Shown here in pieces: positions 7,477 through 14,616 of a DNA stretch of 30,849 nt. Both the position numbers and the translations under genes were made by a program. The first letter of the stretch is position 1. Every line of letters starts with the position of its first letter. The notes under the pieces are model-generated. The model was given only the letters and a program-made list of their open reading frames with translations, was not told where the DNA came from and searched no databases. Source of the stretch: a virus; the IMG/VR virus record IMGVR_UViG_3300047994_000589, positions 1 through 30,849 of that record; one strand, written 5' to 3'.

Positions 7477-7752
7477 TCAGCCCGCCATGGCGTCGAACGC
7501 GGCCCCGCCGGGACTCGGAAACGCCGCTGAGAACGCCCCAACGCCGTTTCCACACCCGACTTCGGCGAGAAAACACGCCAACTTGAGCGCGATGATCGCG
7601 GGCGCAGACAAAAAGATCGCCAGCGCGGGGGAAAAGATGGAGGGCGCAGGAGCAAAGATGGAGAGCGCGGGAGCAAAGTCAGCGAGCGCAGCGGCAAAGA
7701 TCGCTGGCAGGGCTTGTCCGGCAGCAGACAAACTCGCCGCGCCGGCGGCCAT
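7477..7752 (-). CDS. Possible small Ala/Pro-rich protein encoded over a tandem repeat
   Basis: A 91-residue frame (MAAGAASLSAAGQALPAIFA) ends just upstream of the fibronectin-like gene in the same direction. Its middle is a degenerate heptad run (FAPALSIFAPAPSIFSPALA). The last third (KLACFLAEVGCGNGVGAFSA, then FPSPGGAAFDAMAG) is less repetitive. I see no strong ribosome site before the ATG at 7752. The opposite strand is also open across the repeat (KKIASAGEKMEGAGAKMESA), so the coding strand is uncertain. I do not recognise a family. It may be a real small hydrophobic protein or simply repeat-rich spacer. Confidence 0.3.
   Translation of the reverse strand: MAAGAASLSAAGQALPAIFAAALADFAPALSIFAPAPSIFSPALAIFLSAPAIIALKLACFLAEVGCGNGVGAFSAAFPSPGGAAFDAMAG
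7614..7706. repeat. Degenerate 21-bp tandem repeat (about four units)
   Basis: Units of the type GAG-AGC-GCG-GGA-GCA-AAG-ATG recur about four times with substitutions but no length change. In frame on the plus strand they code (A/E)(S/G)AGAK(M/S) heptads; on the minus strand, IF(A/S)PA(L/P)S. A constant 21-bp period implies selection for a coding heptad or recent slippage. The units are not separated by unique spacers, so this is not CRISPR. Confidence 0.65.
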
Positions 7753-7828
7753 TGATGCTCAGCGAGCGGCTTCCAAACTACCCATCTTCACGCTGCGCAA
7801 TCTTCGCGCAACGGCATCGGAACACCGC

Positions 7829-7857
7829 TTGATTCTGGGACTGACTTGGGGTACTTT
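7829..7857 (+). promoter_or_regulatory. Candidate sigma-70-type promoter for the lectin gene
   Basis: TTGATT (7829-7834) and TACTTT (7852-7857) are separated by 17 bases in the AT-richer stretch upstream of the secreted lectin, leaving a leader of roughly 75 bases. The -10 match is poor, so this is a weak prediction. Confidence 0.3.
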
Positions 7858-7938
7858 AAGGGGCCGAAGGAGGCAGAGAGCACAACCGAACCGAGACGCC
7901 GCCCATAAGACACGGCGTTCTCACCCAGGAGCTCTCTC

Positions 7939-8784
7939 GTGACCATCCGTGCCTTCCGCCGTTCCGTCCCCGCTAACCTCACCACCTCAATCCGCCCTGC
8001 GATCCTCGCTGCGGCGGCTGTCGTCGCCTGCTCGGCGACGGGGGCGATGGCAGACATCGTTGGCTTCCAGTCTGGCTCCTTCACCTATAACCAAAGCGAC
8101 GCAGGTAATCCTGCCCAGCTGATTGGCAACACGGGGATTCAGATCACCACGGGCTCATCGGGTCAGTTTCGAAGCCTTTGGTTCAACCAGCGGCAGAACG
8201 TGTCGCAATTTGCGGCACAGTTTACATTCCGCGTGACCGGCAACAACGACACATTCAACCGAGACGGAATCACCTTCGTCATCCAGAACGCACCCAGCGG
8301 AACCGCGACTCTTCCGGGTGCCGCTTTCGGATACAACTTCAATGGAGGTAATCCGCAGATTACTCCGAGCGTCGGCATCACCACCGAAGTCGTGCTGCGT
8401 GGAACCGGAGATCCCTCAGATATCTTCTCCTACAGCGGTGTGTACTTCAACGGTCAAGTTGGCGGCGGCAGCGCTGCGACGCTGCCGGTCAACGCAGCGA
8501 GCGGTAACTCGATCCGTGTCAATCTCAACTATGACGGCTCATTGCTGACCATCAACTACACCGACCTGACGACTGGCGCTACGTGGTCGCCTAACCCTAC
8601 CCTCATCGGATCGATCTCGAACCGTCTCGGTTCGGCTGATGCCTACATCGGGTTCACTGCTGGTGTGCTGGGTGCAAACCGCGCTAATCTCTTCATCAAT
8701 GATTTCTCGTACACTGTACCGACCCCCTCCGCCGCCGCGCTCCTCGGCCTCGGCGGGCTAATGGCCGCTCGCCGTCGCCGCTGA
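7939..8784 (+). CDS. Secreted L-type-lectin-like protein with PEP-CTERM-like sorting tail
   Basis: This 281-residue protein starts at a GTG preceded by GGAG. The N-terminus is basic (MTIRAFRRSVP), then hydrophobic (AILAAAAVVACSA), with a likely signal-peptidase site after GAMA. The mature part has FNRDGITFVIQNAPSGTATL and GAAFGYNFNGGNPQITPSVG, followed later by ANLFINDFSYTVPTP. This is the jelly-roll pattern of bacterial legume-type lectin domains. The C-terminus VPTPSAAALLGLGGLMAARR is a planctomycete PEP-CTERM variant (VPTP, short hydrophobic helix, Arg cluster), implying cleavage and surface sorting by an exosortase-type enzyme. A glycan-binding surface role is inferred from the family. 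It faces opposite to the phage genes, has its own terminator and looks like host cargo inside the broken prophage. Confidence 0.85.
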   Translation: MTIRAFRRSVPANLTTSIRPAILAAAAVVACSATGAMADIVGFQSGSFTYNQSDAGNPAQLIGNTGIQITTGSSGQFRSLWFNQRQNVSQFAAQFTFRVTGNNDTFNRDGITFVIQNAPSGTATLPGAAFGYNFNGGNPQITPSVGITTEVVLRGTGDPSDIFSYSGVYFNGQVGGGSAATLPVNAASGNSIRVNLNYDGSLLTINYTDLTTGATWSPNPTLIGSISNRLGSADAYIGFTAGVLGANRANLFINDFSYTVPTPSAAALLGLGGLMAARRRR

Positions 8785-8820
8785 TCGATCGCCCTCAACC
8801 TGATTCCCCCAGATCCCCCG

Positions 8821-8849
8821 CGACCCCGGCCCTCAACAAGCCGGGGTCG
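8821..8849 (+). terminator. Rho-independent terminator of the lectin gene
   Basis: CGACCCCGGC and GCCGGGGTCG form a perfect ten-bp stem with a nine-base loop, followed by ATTTGTTTCTG. It starts 36 bases after the lectin stop. The truncated portal frame would read through it on the other strand, which argues that the portal end here is not native. Confidence 0.8.
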
Positions 8850-8883
8850 ATTTGTTTCTGCACCGCCTCACCGCGCCACGCCT

Positions 8884-10026
8884 TCATGATGCGATCGAGC
8901 ACGGCGAGCTGCAGGTGGTGCTGCTCGACGTGGGGGGGCGGATGCTCTTGGAGTACACCTGGTGGTCGAGGCGACCGCTGGCGTAGTTGTACCCCGAGGA
9001 GTTGCCGGCCGCGACATTGAACGGCATGTTCAGGCAGCGGGCGATCTCGTTCAAGATCTCGTGCTTGAACTCCGCGTAGGTGGTCGAGGGGTGCTCGGCC
9101 TGCATCTGCGCCATCTTCCAGCCGCCCGGCATGGTCAGAAGCGAGCGTGCCTCCAGCTCGATGGTGTCCATCGGCTCGACGCTCTCGGCCTCGCCGTTGG
9201 CGGGCGTGTCGGTGTAGAGGATGCCTGCGAAGTCGGCGGCGGTTTCCGCCGCGCCCAGCACCGCGAGGGTGAAGCGACGGAGCTGCGCGAACAGCGGGAG
9301 CGCGGGCGTGATGTCGGGGATGCCACGGCTTTGGCCGGGGCGATCGACACGGAAGTAATGGATCACCGACTCGGCGGGGACGTGGTCGTATTCGATGCCG
9401 AGGAACCCGCTCCGCGTGTCGCCGGGATGGGCCTTGAGGACGTGGAACTCGATGGGGTTGCCCGAGGCATCGAACACGATTCCGTCGATGGAGTGGATGT
9501 CAAGGAACGACAGGTCGGGCGTGGTGACCTGGTCGGCCTCGACGAGCCGCAGGTCGAGTTTGACGGGAGTGGGCAGTTTGGGATTGCTGACCAGCACGGC
9601 GAACGCCTCGCCGTCGGTGGCGCGGGCGGCCCGCATGGTGCGGAGTTTCTCGGGAAGGCCCACGGCCTTGGCCCAGCGCCCGAACTCCGCCTCGATCCGG
9701 TCGTTGGCCTGATCATCGTCGGCGAGCAACTGAAGACGCGGGCCGGTGCCGACCACGTCGTTGGCGAGCGTCAGGACGATGCCCTTCGCATAGGCGTTGT
9801 TGGCGGTCTCGTAGCGGGCACGGTTCCGCAGCGTGCGGCGGATACCGGGGCTGGCGGCGGCGTCGGCGGACAGACCGTCGGCGGCGGACCAGTGGCGGAT
9901 GTTGGCCTCGTTGGTCACCGCCGAGTCGAAACCCGCGCGGAGAACATTACGGACGAGACTGGCCCGCACCGTCGAAGTGACAGGCGGGGGCGGCGCTTTC
10001 GGTTTGGTCTTGAACAGGCCGAGCAT
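8884..10026 (-). CDS. Lambda-type phage portal protein, frameshifted and truncated at the C-terminus
   Basis: This 380-residue frame starts MLGLFKTKPKAPPPPVTSTV. Portal hallmarks include RRTLRNRARYETANNAYAKG, LANDVVGTGPRLQL, EFGRWAK, ATDGEAFAVLV, RLVEADQVTTP and, late, NEIARCLNMPFNVAAGNSSG followed by YNYASGRLDHQVY. This is the GpB/lambda-family portal that forms the dodecameric DNA gate of the head. After YSKSIR a run of seven G (8932-8938 on the plus strand) throws the frame. In the next frame the expected HVEQHHLQLAVLDRIMKAWR reappears, then decays into the lectin terminator and stops at 8795. About 100 native C-terminal residues are therefore missing. The start codon overlaps the stop of the preceding gene (ATGA). 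It is probably non-functional as assembled. Confidence 0.85.
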   Translation of the reverse strand: MLGLFKTKPKAPPPPVTSTVRASLVRNVLRAGFDSAVTNEANIRHWSAADGLSADAAASPGIRRTLRNRARYETANNAYAKGIVLTLANDVVGTGPRLQLLADDDQANDRIEAEFGRWAKAVGLPEKLRTMRAARATDGEAFAVLVSNPKLPTPVKLDLRLVEADQVTTPDLSFLDIHSIDGIVFDASGNPIEFHVLKAHPGDTRSGFLGIEYDHVPAESVIHYFRVDRPGQSRGIPDITPALPLFAQLRRFTLAVLGAAETAADFAGILYTDTPANGEAESVEPMDTIELEARSLLTMPGGWKMAQMQAEHPSTTYAEFKHEILNEIARCLNMPFNVAAGNSSGYNYASGRLDHQVYSKSIRPPTSSSTTCSSPCSIAS

Positions 10027-10238
10027 CAGCTTTCCCTCGCGCCGGGCGGGATGAGCCGCGTGAAACGGAGGGACTTGGCGGGGGACGCCGCCGCCTGCTT
10101 GGAGGCGAGGTAGCGGTCGGCTTCGATCTGCTCTGTCAGCGAATGCTGCTCGACAGACCCCGAGTCGCCGCTGGCCTTGGCAGGACCGGCCGCGTTGTCG
10201 CGGATCGTCTGCTCAAGATTCGGCGAAGGGTCCGGCAT
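10026..10238 (-). CDS. gpW-like small head-joining protein
   Basis: The frame is open to 10298, but the ATG at 10238 (MPDPSPNLEQTIRDNAAGPA) follows GGAG at correct spacing, giving 70 residues. The sequence SVEQHSLTEQIEADRYLASK, ending in LRFTRLIPPGARE, has the size, position and 'q.s..e.i.adryla...a' layout of the small head-tail joining (gpW-like) proteins coded just before lambda-type portal genes. The stop overlaps the portal start (ATGA). It presumably acts in head completion. Family membership is inferred from context. Confidence 0.65.
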   Translation of the reverse strand: MPDPSPNLEQTIRDNAAGPAKASGDSGSVEQHSLTEQIEADRYLASKQAAASPAKSLRFTRLIPPGARES

Positions 10239-10337
10239 CGAAGCTCCGCGACGCGGCGTGGTGTGCGTCCATGAGGCATCTACGCGAACGCTCCTCAATG
10301 TGGCGTGCAGCGGGTCGAGGTCGGTCGATAGATCGAC

Positions 10338-10523
10338 CTATACCTGGGTCTCGCGGGTCAGCGTCCACCGTCCGCAGTGCCGACACTCGCGCCGACGCAC
10401 CACGACCCCGCCGGGACGACGCTTCAGGTAAACCACGCGGAAGTGCTGGCACCCGCACTGCCTGCACACGAGGCCGACCTTCGGACCATCCTGCGACGGC
10501 ATGTCTCGTTTGGCACGGGGCAT
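10338..10523 (-). CDS. Small zinc-ribbon protein in the terminase operon
   Basis: This is a 61-residue protein starting MPRAKRDMPSQDGPKVGLVC at an ATG that overlaps the terminase stop (ATGA). Four cysteines form two knuckles, CRQCGCQHFRV and CRHCGRW, separated by a basic strand (YLKRRPGGVVVRRRE). This is a classic zinc ribbon likely to bind nucleic acid, resembling the N-terminal ribbon of NrdR-type regulators but much shorter. Such ribbons recur between terminase and portal genes in these prophages. A role in DNA packaging or late-gene control is inference. Confidence 0.65.
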   Translation of the reverse strand: MPRAKRDMPSQDGPKVGLVCRQCGCQHFRVVYLKRRPGGVVVRRRECRHCGRWTLTRETQV

Positions 10524-12808
10524 CAGCGTTTCCCTCCCCGGAGCGCCGACAGCTTGACGCGCGGCCGCGCCACGGCCTGCCTGTCGGTGCCGAAGAGAAT
10601 CGCGCCCTCCATCGACGCCGCGACGGCGGCACCCACGAGGCAGTCGAGCCAGTGGTTGTCGAGGCCATCGACGCGCAGCTTCCATTCGTCCACCGTGCGC
10701 CCCCGCCCTTCGGTCTTCACCCGGTACTCGCTGGTCAGGTGCTCGGAGAGCAGGCGGTGCGGATCGGGCTTGCCGCCGAAGAGCGAGAGGCAGCCGGGAT
10801 CACCCATCGGGACGGCGAGCCGAGCGTGCGCGAACGACTTCCAGTAGTTGGTATCGAACAAGACGTGCCGCACCGCCCGCTTGCCGGTGACGACAGGAAT
10901 GCGCCAGTTCAGCCCGACCCGCTCGCCCCGCTTGCGCTTGTAGTCGGAGAAGGGAATGCTCGATGCGCCGACGTACCGTCCGTGGCTGGGCATGAGCACG
11001 CCCGCGTGCGGGGACTGCCGACAGAACTGGTAGACCACGTCGGTGGACGATCCCCAGTTCGCGTCGATCAGGCAGCGGTCGATGCGAACCATCGCGCCGT
11101 CGTCACGCCGCCATTCACGGGCCAAGTGCGTCTCGGCAAGCCGTTCGAGGCCCGCATAGATCGCCCCCTCGACACCCGCGCGAGGTGCGGCGCTCCCCAG
11201 CGTCCGCCGCATGTCCCGGAGAGTGAAGTACGCAGCCTTCTGGTCCGGTTCCGTGCCGTAGTCCACGACGTAGCCGGTGAAGTCGTCCTCCCAGGCGGCG
11301 ACGAGGTAGAACAGCGCCTTGCCCTGCACGTCCACAAACATGGTCAGCCGCGAGCAACCGATCGGCACCTCGCTGCGGGCTTGCCCACTGACCTTGGCGG
11401 CGATCTGGTCTGCGCTCAGCAGATCGTCTTCGGCCGCGACCTCGGGCAGCGGCTCGTTCTGGTACTCGGCGAAGAAGGCGTGCTCGTCCTGAAGCCGCAG
11501 GTTCATCGCGTGCTGGACGGCGGACAACTCGTCGTGATTGAACCGCTCGGGCCACGCGATCACAGCGCCCTCGTCCATCGCGGTTCGGTGCTCGTCGTAG
11601 AACTCGGTTGCCGCCGCGATCCCGCGATCGTTGCGGAGGCCGTCGGCGCGGAGTTCGGCGTACTTCTGCCACAGAGCGTCCCGGACGGGGAAGGCGTAGA
11701 CCATCTTGGTCCGCTCGCCCTGCCACTGCGGGTGCGCATCCCGATCAAGGATGCGGTCGGCCATGTCGTCCGGGCGCACCACAGTGAGCGTCATCAGCCC
11801 CGCGATCTTCTTACCCGGTCCACCCAGCCCGAGGATCGCGCCCGCGAGGATGCGCTCCCGCGTGGCGCACTGCGATGGCGAACGCGCCGACTCGTCGGTC
11901 TGCGGGTCGTCGATGAGCACGAGCGACGGACGCACGCTCGCGCCATCGGCACGCTTGTGCTTCATCCCCCGGATGTGCCCGGTGATCCCGGCGACGCGGA
12001 TGATCGCGCCCGAGGCCCGCGACCCCGCGATGGTGGGGAGGACGATCTCTTTGGCGGTCCAGCCGATGTGCGTCTGCTCGCCCAGGTAGAGCTGCCCGGC
12101 GGCCCGCTGGTGGATGCCTTCCAGCGACCGGATCGGATGGCACACCTCCGGGAAGTCGGCCGCGAGCAGCTCGCTGTTCTCCAGTTCCGCCTTGATGCTC
12201 TCCAGCATGCTGGAGGCGTGCTCCTCGTCGGACCCGATGAGGGCGACGAACTCGCGGTGCCCGTAGAGCATGGCCCACAGGCAGGCGATCTCGCAGAGCG
12301 AGGTCTTGCCCGACCCGCGGGGCATCGCCATCGCAAACAGCCCGCCCTCCAGCACGGCCTGCTCGATCTTGGCGATGACCTTGAGGTGGTCGCCGGACCA
12401 TTTCAGGTGAAATGTCAGCGGGAAATACGCCTCGCAGAAGAACCGGAAGTCCCGTTCGGCCTTGGCCCGTCGCTCCGGATCAGCGACAGCAGGCAGGTCG
12501 CCGATGTCGCGTCCCGAGAGCGAAAGCGTGGCGTTACGGAGGCGGGCGCGTTCCTTCAGCGCCTCGTATCCCGTGAGCCCGCCCGCTTCCTTCTCCGCTT
12601 CCGCGATCGCCTCGTGGCGCGTGATCACGAGCCATGCGACGTAGCGAACCAGATCGACCCGCCCAGCATCGCCGTCGGCGGCGACGCGGAACCCCGCGCG
12701 CGTCCTGTGACGGTGCAACTGCCGCTCGTTGATCACCTCGCCCAGCGGAGTGCTGTTGAGGAGACGCGCGAGCTCGCCGGGCTTGAGCTGGCGCGGGTCA
12801 ATCGCCAC
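10523..12808 (-). CDS. Phage terminase large subunit (GpA-like)
   Basis: This 761-residue protein starts MAIDPRQLKPGELARLLNST. Residues 1 to about 110 form an HTH-like module. The packaging ATPase follows: MAMPRGSGKTS with a Walker A near 163-170, GSDEEHASSMLESIKAELEN, and a Walker B, LVLIDDPQTDES. The C-terminal half holds the RNase-H-like nuclease, with MFVDVQGKALFYLVAAW, RCLIDANWGSSTDVV and a late basic and aromatic region (NYWKSFAHARL). It pumps and cuts phage DNA at the portal. The length agrees with GpA-like large terminases carrying an N-terminal extension, and the frame appears intact. It overlaps the upstream small HTH gene by 11 bases and the downstream zinc ribbon by one, so it is the core of the leftward operon. 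Confidence 0.85.
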   Translation of the reverse strand: MAIDPRQLKPGELARLLNSTPLGEVINERQLHRHRTRAGFRVAADGDAGRVDLVRYVAWLVITRHEAIAEAEKEAGGLTGYEALKERARLRNATLSLSGRDIGDLPAVADPERRAKAERDFRFFCEAYFPLTFHLKWSGDHLKVIAKIEQAVLEGGLFAMAMPRGSGKTSLCEIACLWAMLYGHREFVALIGSDEEHASSMLESIKAELENSELLAADFPEVCHPIRSLEGIHQRAAGQLYLGEQTHIGWTAKEIVLPTIAGSRASGAIIRVAGITGHIRGMKHKRADGASVRPSLVLIDDPQTDESARSPSQCATRERILAGAILGLGGPGKKIAGLMTLTVVRPDDMADRILDRDAHPQWQGERTKMVYAFPVRDALWQKYAELRADGLRNDRGIAAATEFYDEHRTAMDEGAVIAWPERFNHDELSAVQHAMNLRLQDEHAFFAEYQNEPLPEVAAEDDLLSADQIAAKVSGQARSEVPIGCSRLTMFVDVQGKALFYLVAAWEDDFTGYVVDYGTEPDQKAAYFTLRDMRRTLGSAAPRAGVEGAIYAGLERLAETHLAREWRRDDGAMVRIDRCLIDANWGSSTDVVYQFCRQSPHAGVLMPSHGRYVGASSIPFSDYKRKRGERVGLNWRIPVVTGKRAVRHVLFDTNYWKSFAHARLAVPMGDPGCLSLFGGKPDPHRLLSEHLTSEYRVKTEGRGRTVDEWKLRVDGLDNHWLDCLVGAAVAASMEGAILFGTDRQAVARPRVKLSALRGGKR

Positions 12809-13037
12809 CGGTGGGGATCTCCTTTAGGAGCCACGCGGCGAAGCGCACGAGGTTGATGCTGCCGTCCGCGTTTGTTGGCGCTCCGGCTTCGATGTCCGCG
12901 CGGAGCATCGCTTCGGTGACGGGTTTCCCGCCCAGCCGGGTGAGAACGCGGGCCGCATCCGCCACGGGCAGCGCGGCGGGATTGAGCCGGGACATTCCCT
13001 GCCCTGGGCCAGAACTAGGCGCGTGTTCGGGAGTCAT
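12798..13037 (-). CDS. Small HTH-like protein, possible small terminase subunit
   Basis: The frame is open to 13112, but GGGAGGTGGGC directly before the ATG at 13037 indicates that start (79 residues, MTPEHAPSSGPGQGMSRLNP). The body, LPVADAARVLTRLGGKPVTE followed by MLRADIEAGAPTNADGSINL and VRFAAWL, resembles the first 60 residues of the terminase it overlaps (GELARLLNST..., HRTRAGFRVAADGDAGRVDL, VRYVAWL). Both look like an excisionase/HTH-type DNA-binding fold. Position at the head of the operon and the 11-base overlap with the large subunit suggest a small-terminase or DNA-recognition role, which is inferred. Confidence 0.55.
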   Translation of the reverse strand: MTPEHAPSSGPGQGMSRLNPAALPVADAARVLTRLGGKPVTEAMLRADIEAGAPTNADGSINLVRFAAWLLKEIPTGGD

Positions 13038-13206
13038 GCCCACCTCCCGGACCTGCACGTCCCGCCACTTGCCCACAAGTCTCGCGTAGTTGCCCACAAC
13101 AGCGAGATTCACGGCGAATCCTCGCGGCTTTGCCTTGCCGGTTGGCGAGTGTCATGGCTTCATGTGTCACAACGCGGGGCGAAACCCCGCAAAGGAGACC
13201 ACGAAC

Positions 13207-13749
13207 ATGAACGCGAAGAAGACCACGACGACGACGAACAAGACCAAGGCCCGCCACATGGCGGCGGCGGAAGCCGTCCGCAACCGCCTCGGGTTGGAAA
13301 CGCTCGAGGACCGCAAACGCGACGCCCTCGACTTCCACGACATCTCGGTGGCGAGCATCCGCGACGCGATCGCCCTCGCCTTCGAGGCCGGGTTCGCCGC
13401 AGGCAGCGGAGCCCCCGCCCCCTTCAAGTACGACCCCGCCGACCCGGGCGCGATGCTCGACACGCTGGAGATCACCAAGAAGACCGGACGCCCGACGGGC
13501 GGCACCTGGGTGAAGGGGAACATCGCGGGCCACGCCTTCGAGGCGCTGGTCTTCCCCGAGCACGCGACCGACGCCGCCTTCGAGCTCGACGACAGCCGCA
13601 TCTCGAAGCTCTGGCTCCAGGAGCACTTCACGCACACCGAGGTCGCCTGCTTCGACCGGGGATGGGACCGCCAGCCAACCACCGACGCCGCCCGCGCCAT
13701 CGTCGGCCTGCTCGCCGCGGGCCTGGCCGAGACCGTGTTCGGGAAGTGA
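13207..13749 (+). CDS. DUF6900-like protein of a phage/plasmid accessory block
   Basis: The frame opens at 13090, but AAGGAG before the ATG at 13207 fixes a 180-residue product (MNAKKTTTTTNKTKARHMAA). Residues about 20-60 (AVRNRLGLETLEDRKRDALD, then FHDISVASIRDAIALAFEAG) match the DUF6900 pattern 'ia...l.i.TLe.r..D.lDFhdvsv.si..aL..ay.aG'. The second half (TWVKGNIAGHAFEALVFPEH, then LDDSRISKLWLQEHF and FDRGWDRQPTTDAARAIV) is a separate conserved-looking domain I cannot name. Its function is unknown. It heads a rightward block diverging from the packaging operon, so the interval 13038-13206 should hold both promoters. Confidence 0.7.
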   Translation: MNAKKTTTTTNKTKARHMAAAEAVRNRLGLETLEDRKRDALDFHDISVASIRDAIALAFEAGFAAGSGAPAPFKYDPADPGAMLDTLEITKKTGRPTGGTWVKGNIAGHAFEALVFPEHATDAAFELDDSRISKLWLQEHFTHTEVACFDRGWDRQPTTDAARAIVGLLAAGLAETVFGK

Positions 13750-13839
13750 CCAGCACGCGACGACGCGGGGAACCGCGCCGGACGCGATTAGCCGCCGCAA
13801 TGTGCGACGGCGTTTCGCACCACCTGTTTGGAGATGACC

Positions 13840-14271
13840 ATGAGTACGAAGACCAAGAAGGCCCCGAAGACCGCCCGCACGTCCAAGAGCCCCGCGACGG
13901 AGAAGGCTCGCAAGGCCGCGATCGCCGAAATCCAGAACCGCCTGGACGGGAAGCCCGCCGCCGCCGCGAAGGCCAAGGGCGGCAAGACTCCCAAGACGCC
14001 CAAGGCTCCGAAGCCCGCGAAGGAGAAGAAGCCCAAGCGCGTCAGCGCCCTCGACGCCGCCGCCCAGGTCCTCGTCAAGGCCACCAAGCCCATGCGGGCC
14101 ACGGAGATGATCGCGGAGATGGAGGCCAAGGGCCTCTGGAAGAGCCCCGGTGGCAAGACCCCCGAGGCCACGCTCTACGCCGCCATCATCCGCGAGATCG
14201 CCGCCAAGGGCGAGAAGGCCCGATTCAAGAAGCACGAGCGCGGCGTCTTCGTCGCGGGAAAGGGGGCCTGA
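13840..14271 (+). CDS. HARE-HTH domain protein with Lys/Ala/Pro-rich N-terminal tail
   Basis: GGAG six bases before the ATG at 13840 gives a 143-residue protein ([20 protein letters not shown]). The first 75 residues are a histone-H1-like tail rich in Lys, Ala and Pro. Residues about 77-140 carry [20 protein letters not shown], then [20 protein letters not shown] and a C-terminal [12 protein letters not shown]. This is the winged-helix HARE-HTH pattern shared with ASXL and restriction-enzyme subunits. It is likely a DNA-binding or chromatin-type protein. Planctomycete genomes and their prophages often encode such proteins. It is followed three bases later by the next gene, suggesting an operon. 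Confidence 0.8.
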   Translation: MSTKTKKAPKTARTSKSPATEKARKAAIAEIQNRLDGKPAAAAKAKGGKTPKTPKAPKPAKEKKPKRVSALDAAAQVLVKATKPMRATEMIAEMEAKGLWKSPGGKTPEATLYAAIIREIAAKGEKARFKKHERGVFVAGKGA

Positions 14272-14274
14272 GTC

Positions 14275-14520
14275 ATGACCGCGACGCCCGCCCACCTCGA
14301 CGCCGTTCTCCAAGCCGCCCTCTACCTTCTCGGCGCACGGCAGGACCAGATGCTGACCATCGAGGAATGGGCGGACCTCGCGCGAGCGGTTGCCGCTTGC
14401 CAAGACCGCAAGACGGTGGACTACCTGACGGAGAATGACCTCGAGGACATCGCCGAGCGCTACGCCCTCGAATGGGACGAAGCGACCGACGGGACGCTCC
14501 CCGCCAACAACGAGGATTGA
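14275..14520 (+). CDS. Small acidic protein, function unknown
   Basis: This is an 81-residue protein (MTATPAHLDAVLQAALYLLG) starting three bases after the HARE-HTH stop. It is helical and acidic, with WADLARAVAACQDRKTVDYL and ENDLEDIAERYALEW toward the end. I do not recognise the family. Its tight coupling to the HARE-HTH gene and the strong terminator after it support a real gene closing the 13207-14520 operon. Confidence 0.6.
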   Translation: MTATPAHLDAVLQAALYLLGARQDQMLTIEEWADLARAVAACQDRKTVDYLTENDLEDIAERYALEWDEATDGTLPANNED

Positions 14521-14550
14521 CGATCGCTCGGGCGTCGGAATCCTTACCCG

Positions 14551-14575
14551 CCACCCCGGACCGCTTCCGGGGTGG
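14551..14575 (+). terminator. Strong terminator closing the HARE-HTH operon
   Basis: CCACCCCGGA and TCCGGGGTGG form a perfect ten-bp stem with a CCGCT loop, followed by TTCTTC. It starts 30 bases after the stop at 14520. It also rules out the in-frame GTG at 14572 as the start of the next gene, since that codon lies inside the stem. Confidence 0.75.
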
Positions 14576-14616
14576 TTCTTCGGTGGTCGATCGCTGATGT
14601 CGCTACGCTCTCGCCG

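Noticed and set aside
7614-7706. Possible CRISPR-like repeats
   Set aside because: Units are contiguous 21-bp degenerate copies without unique spacers, and no cas genes are present.
10271-12856. An 861-codon open frame on the plus strand
   Set aside because: It is antisense to the terminase gene, which has clear Walker and nuclease motifs; the plus-strand product looks like random Arg/His/Pro-rich sequence.
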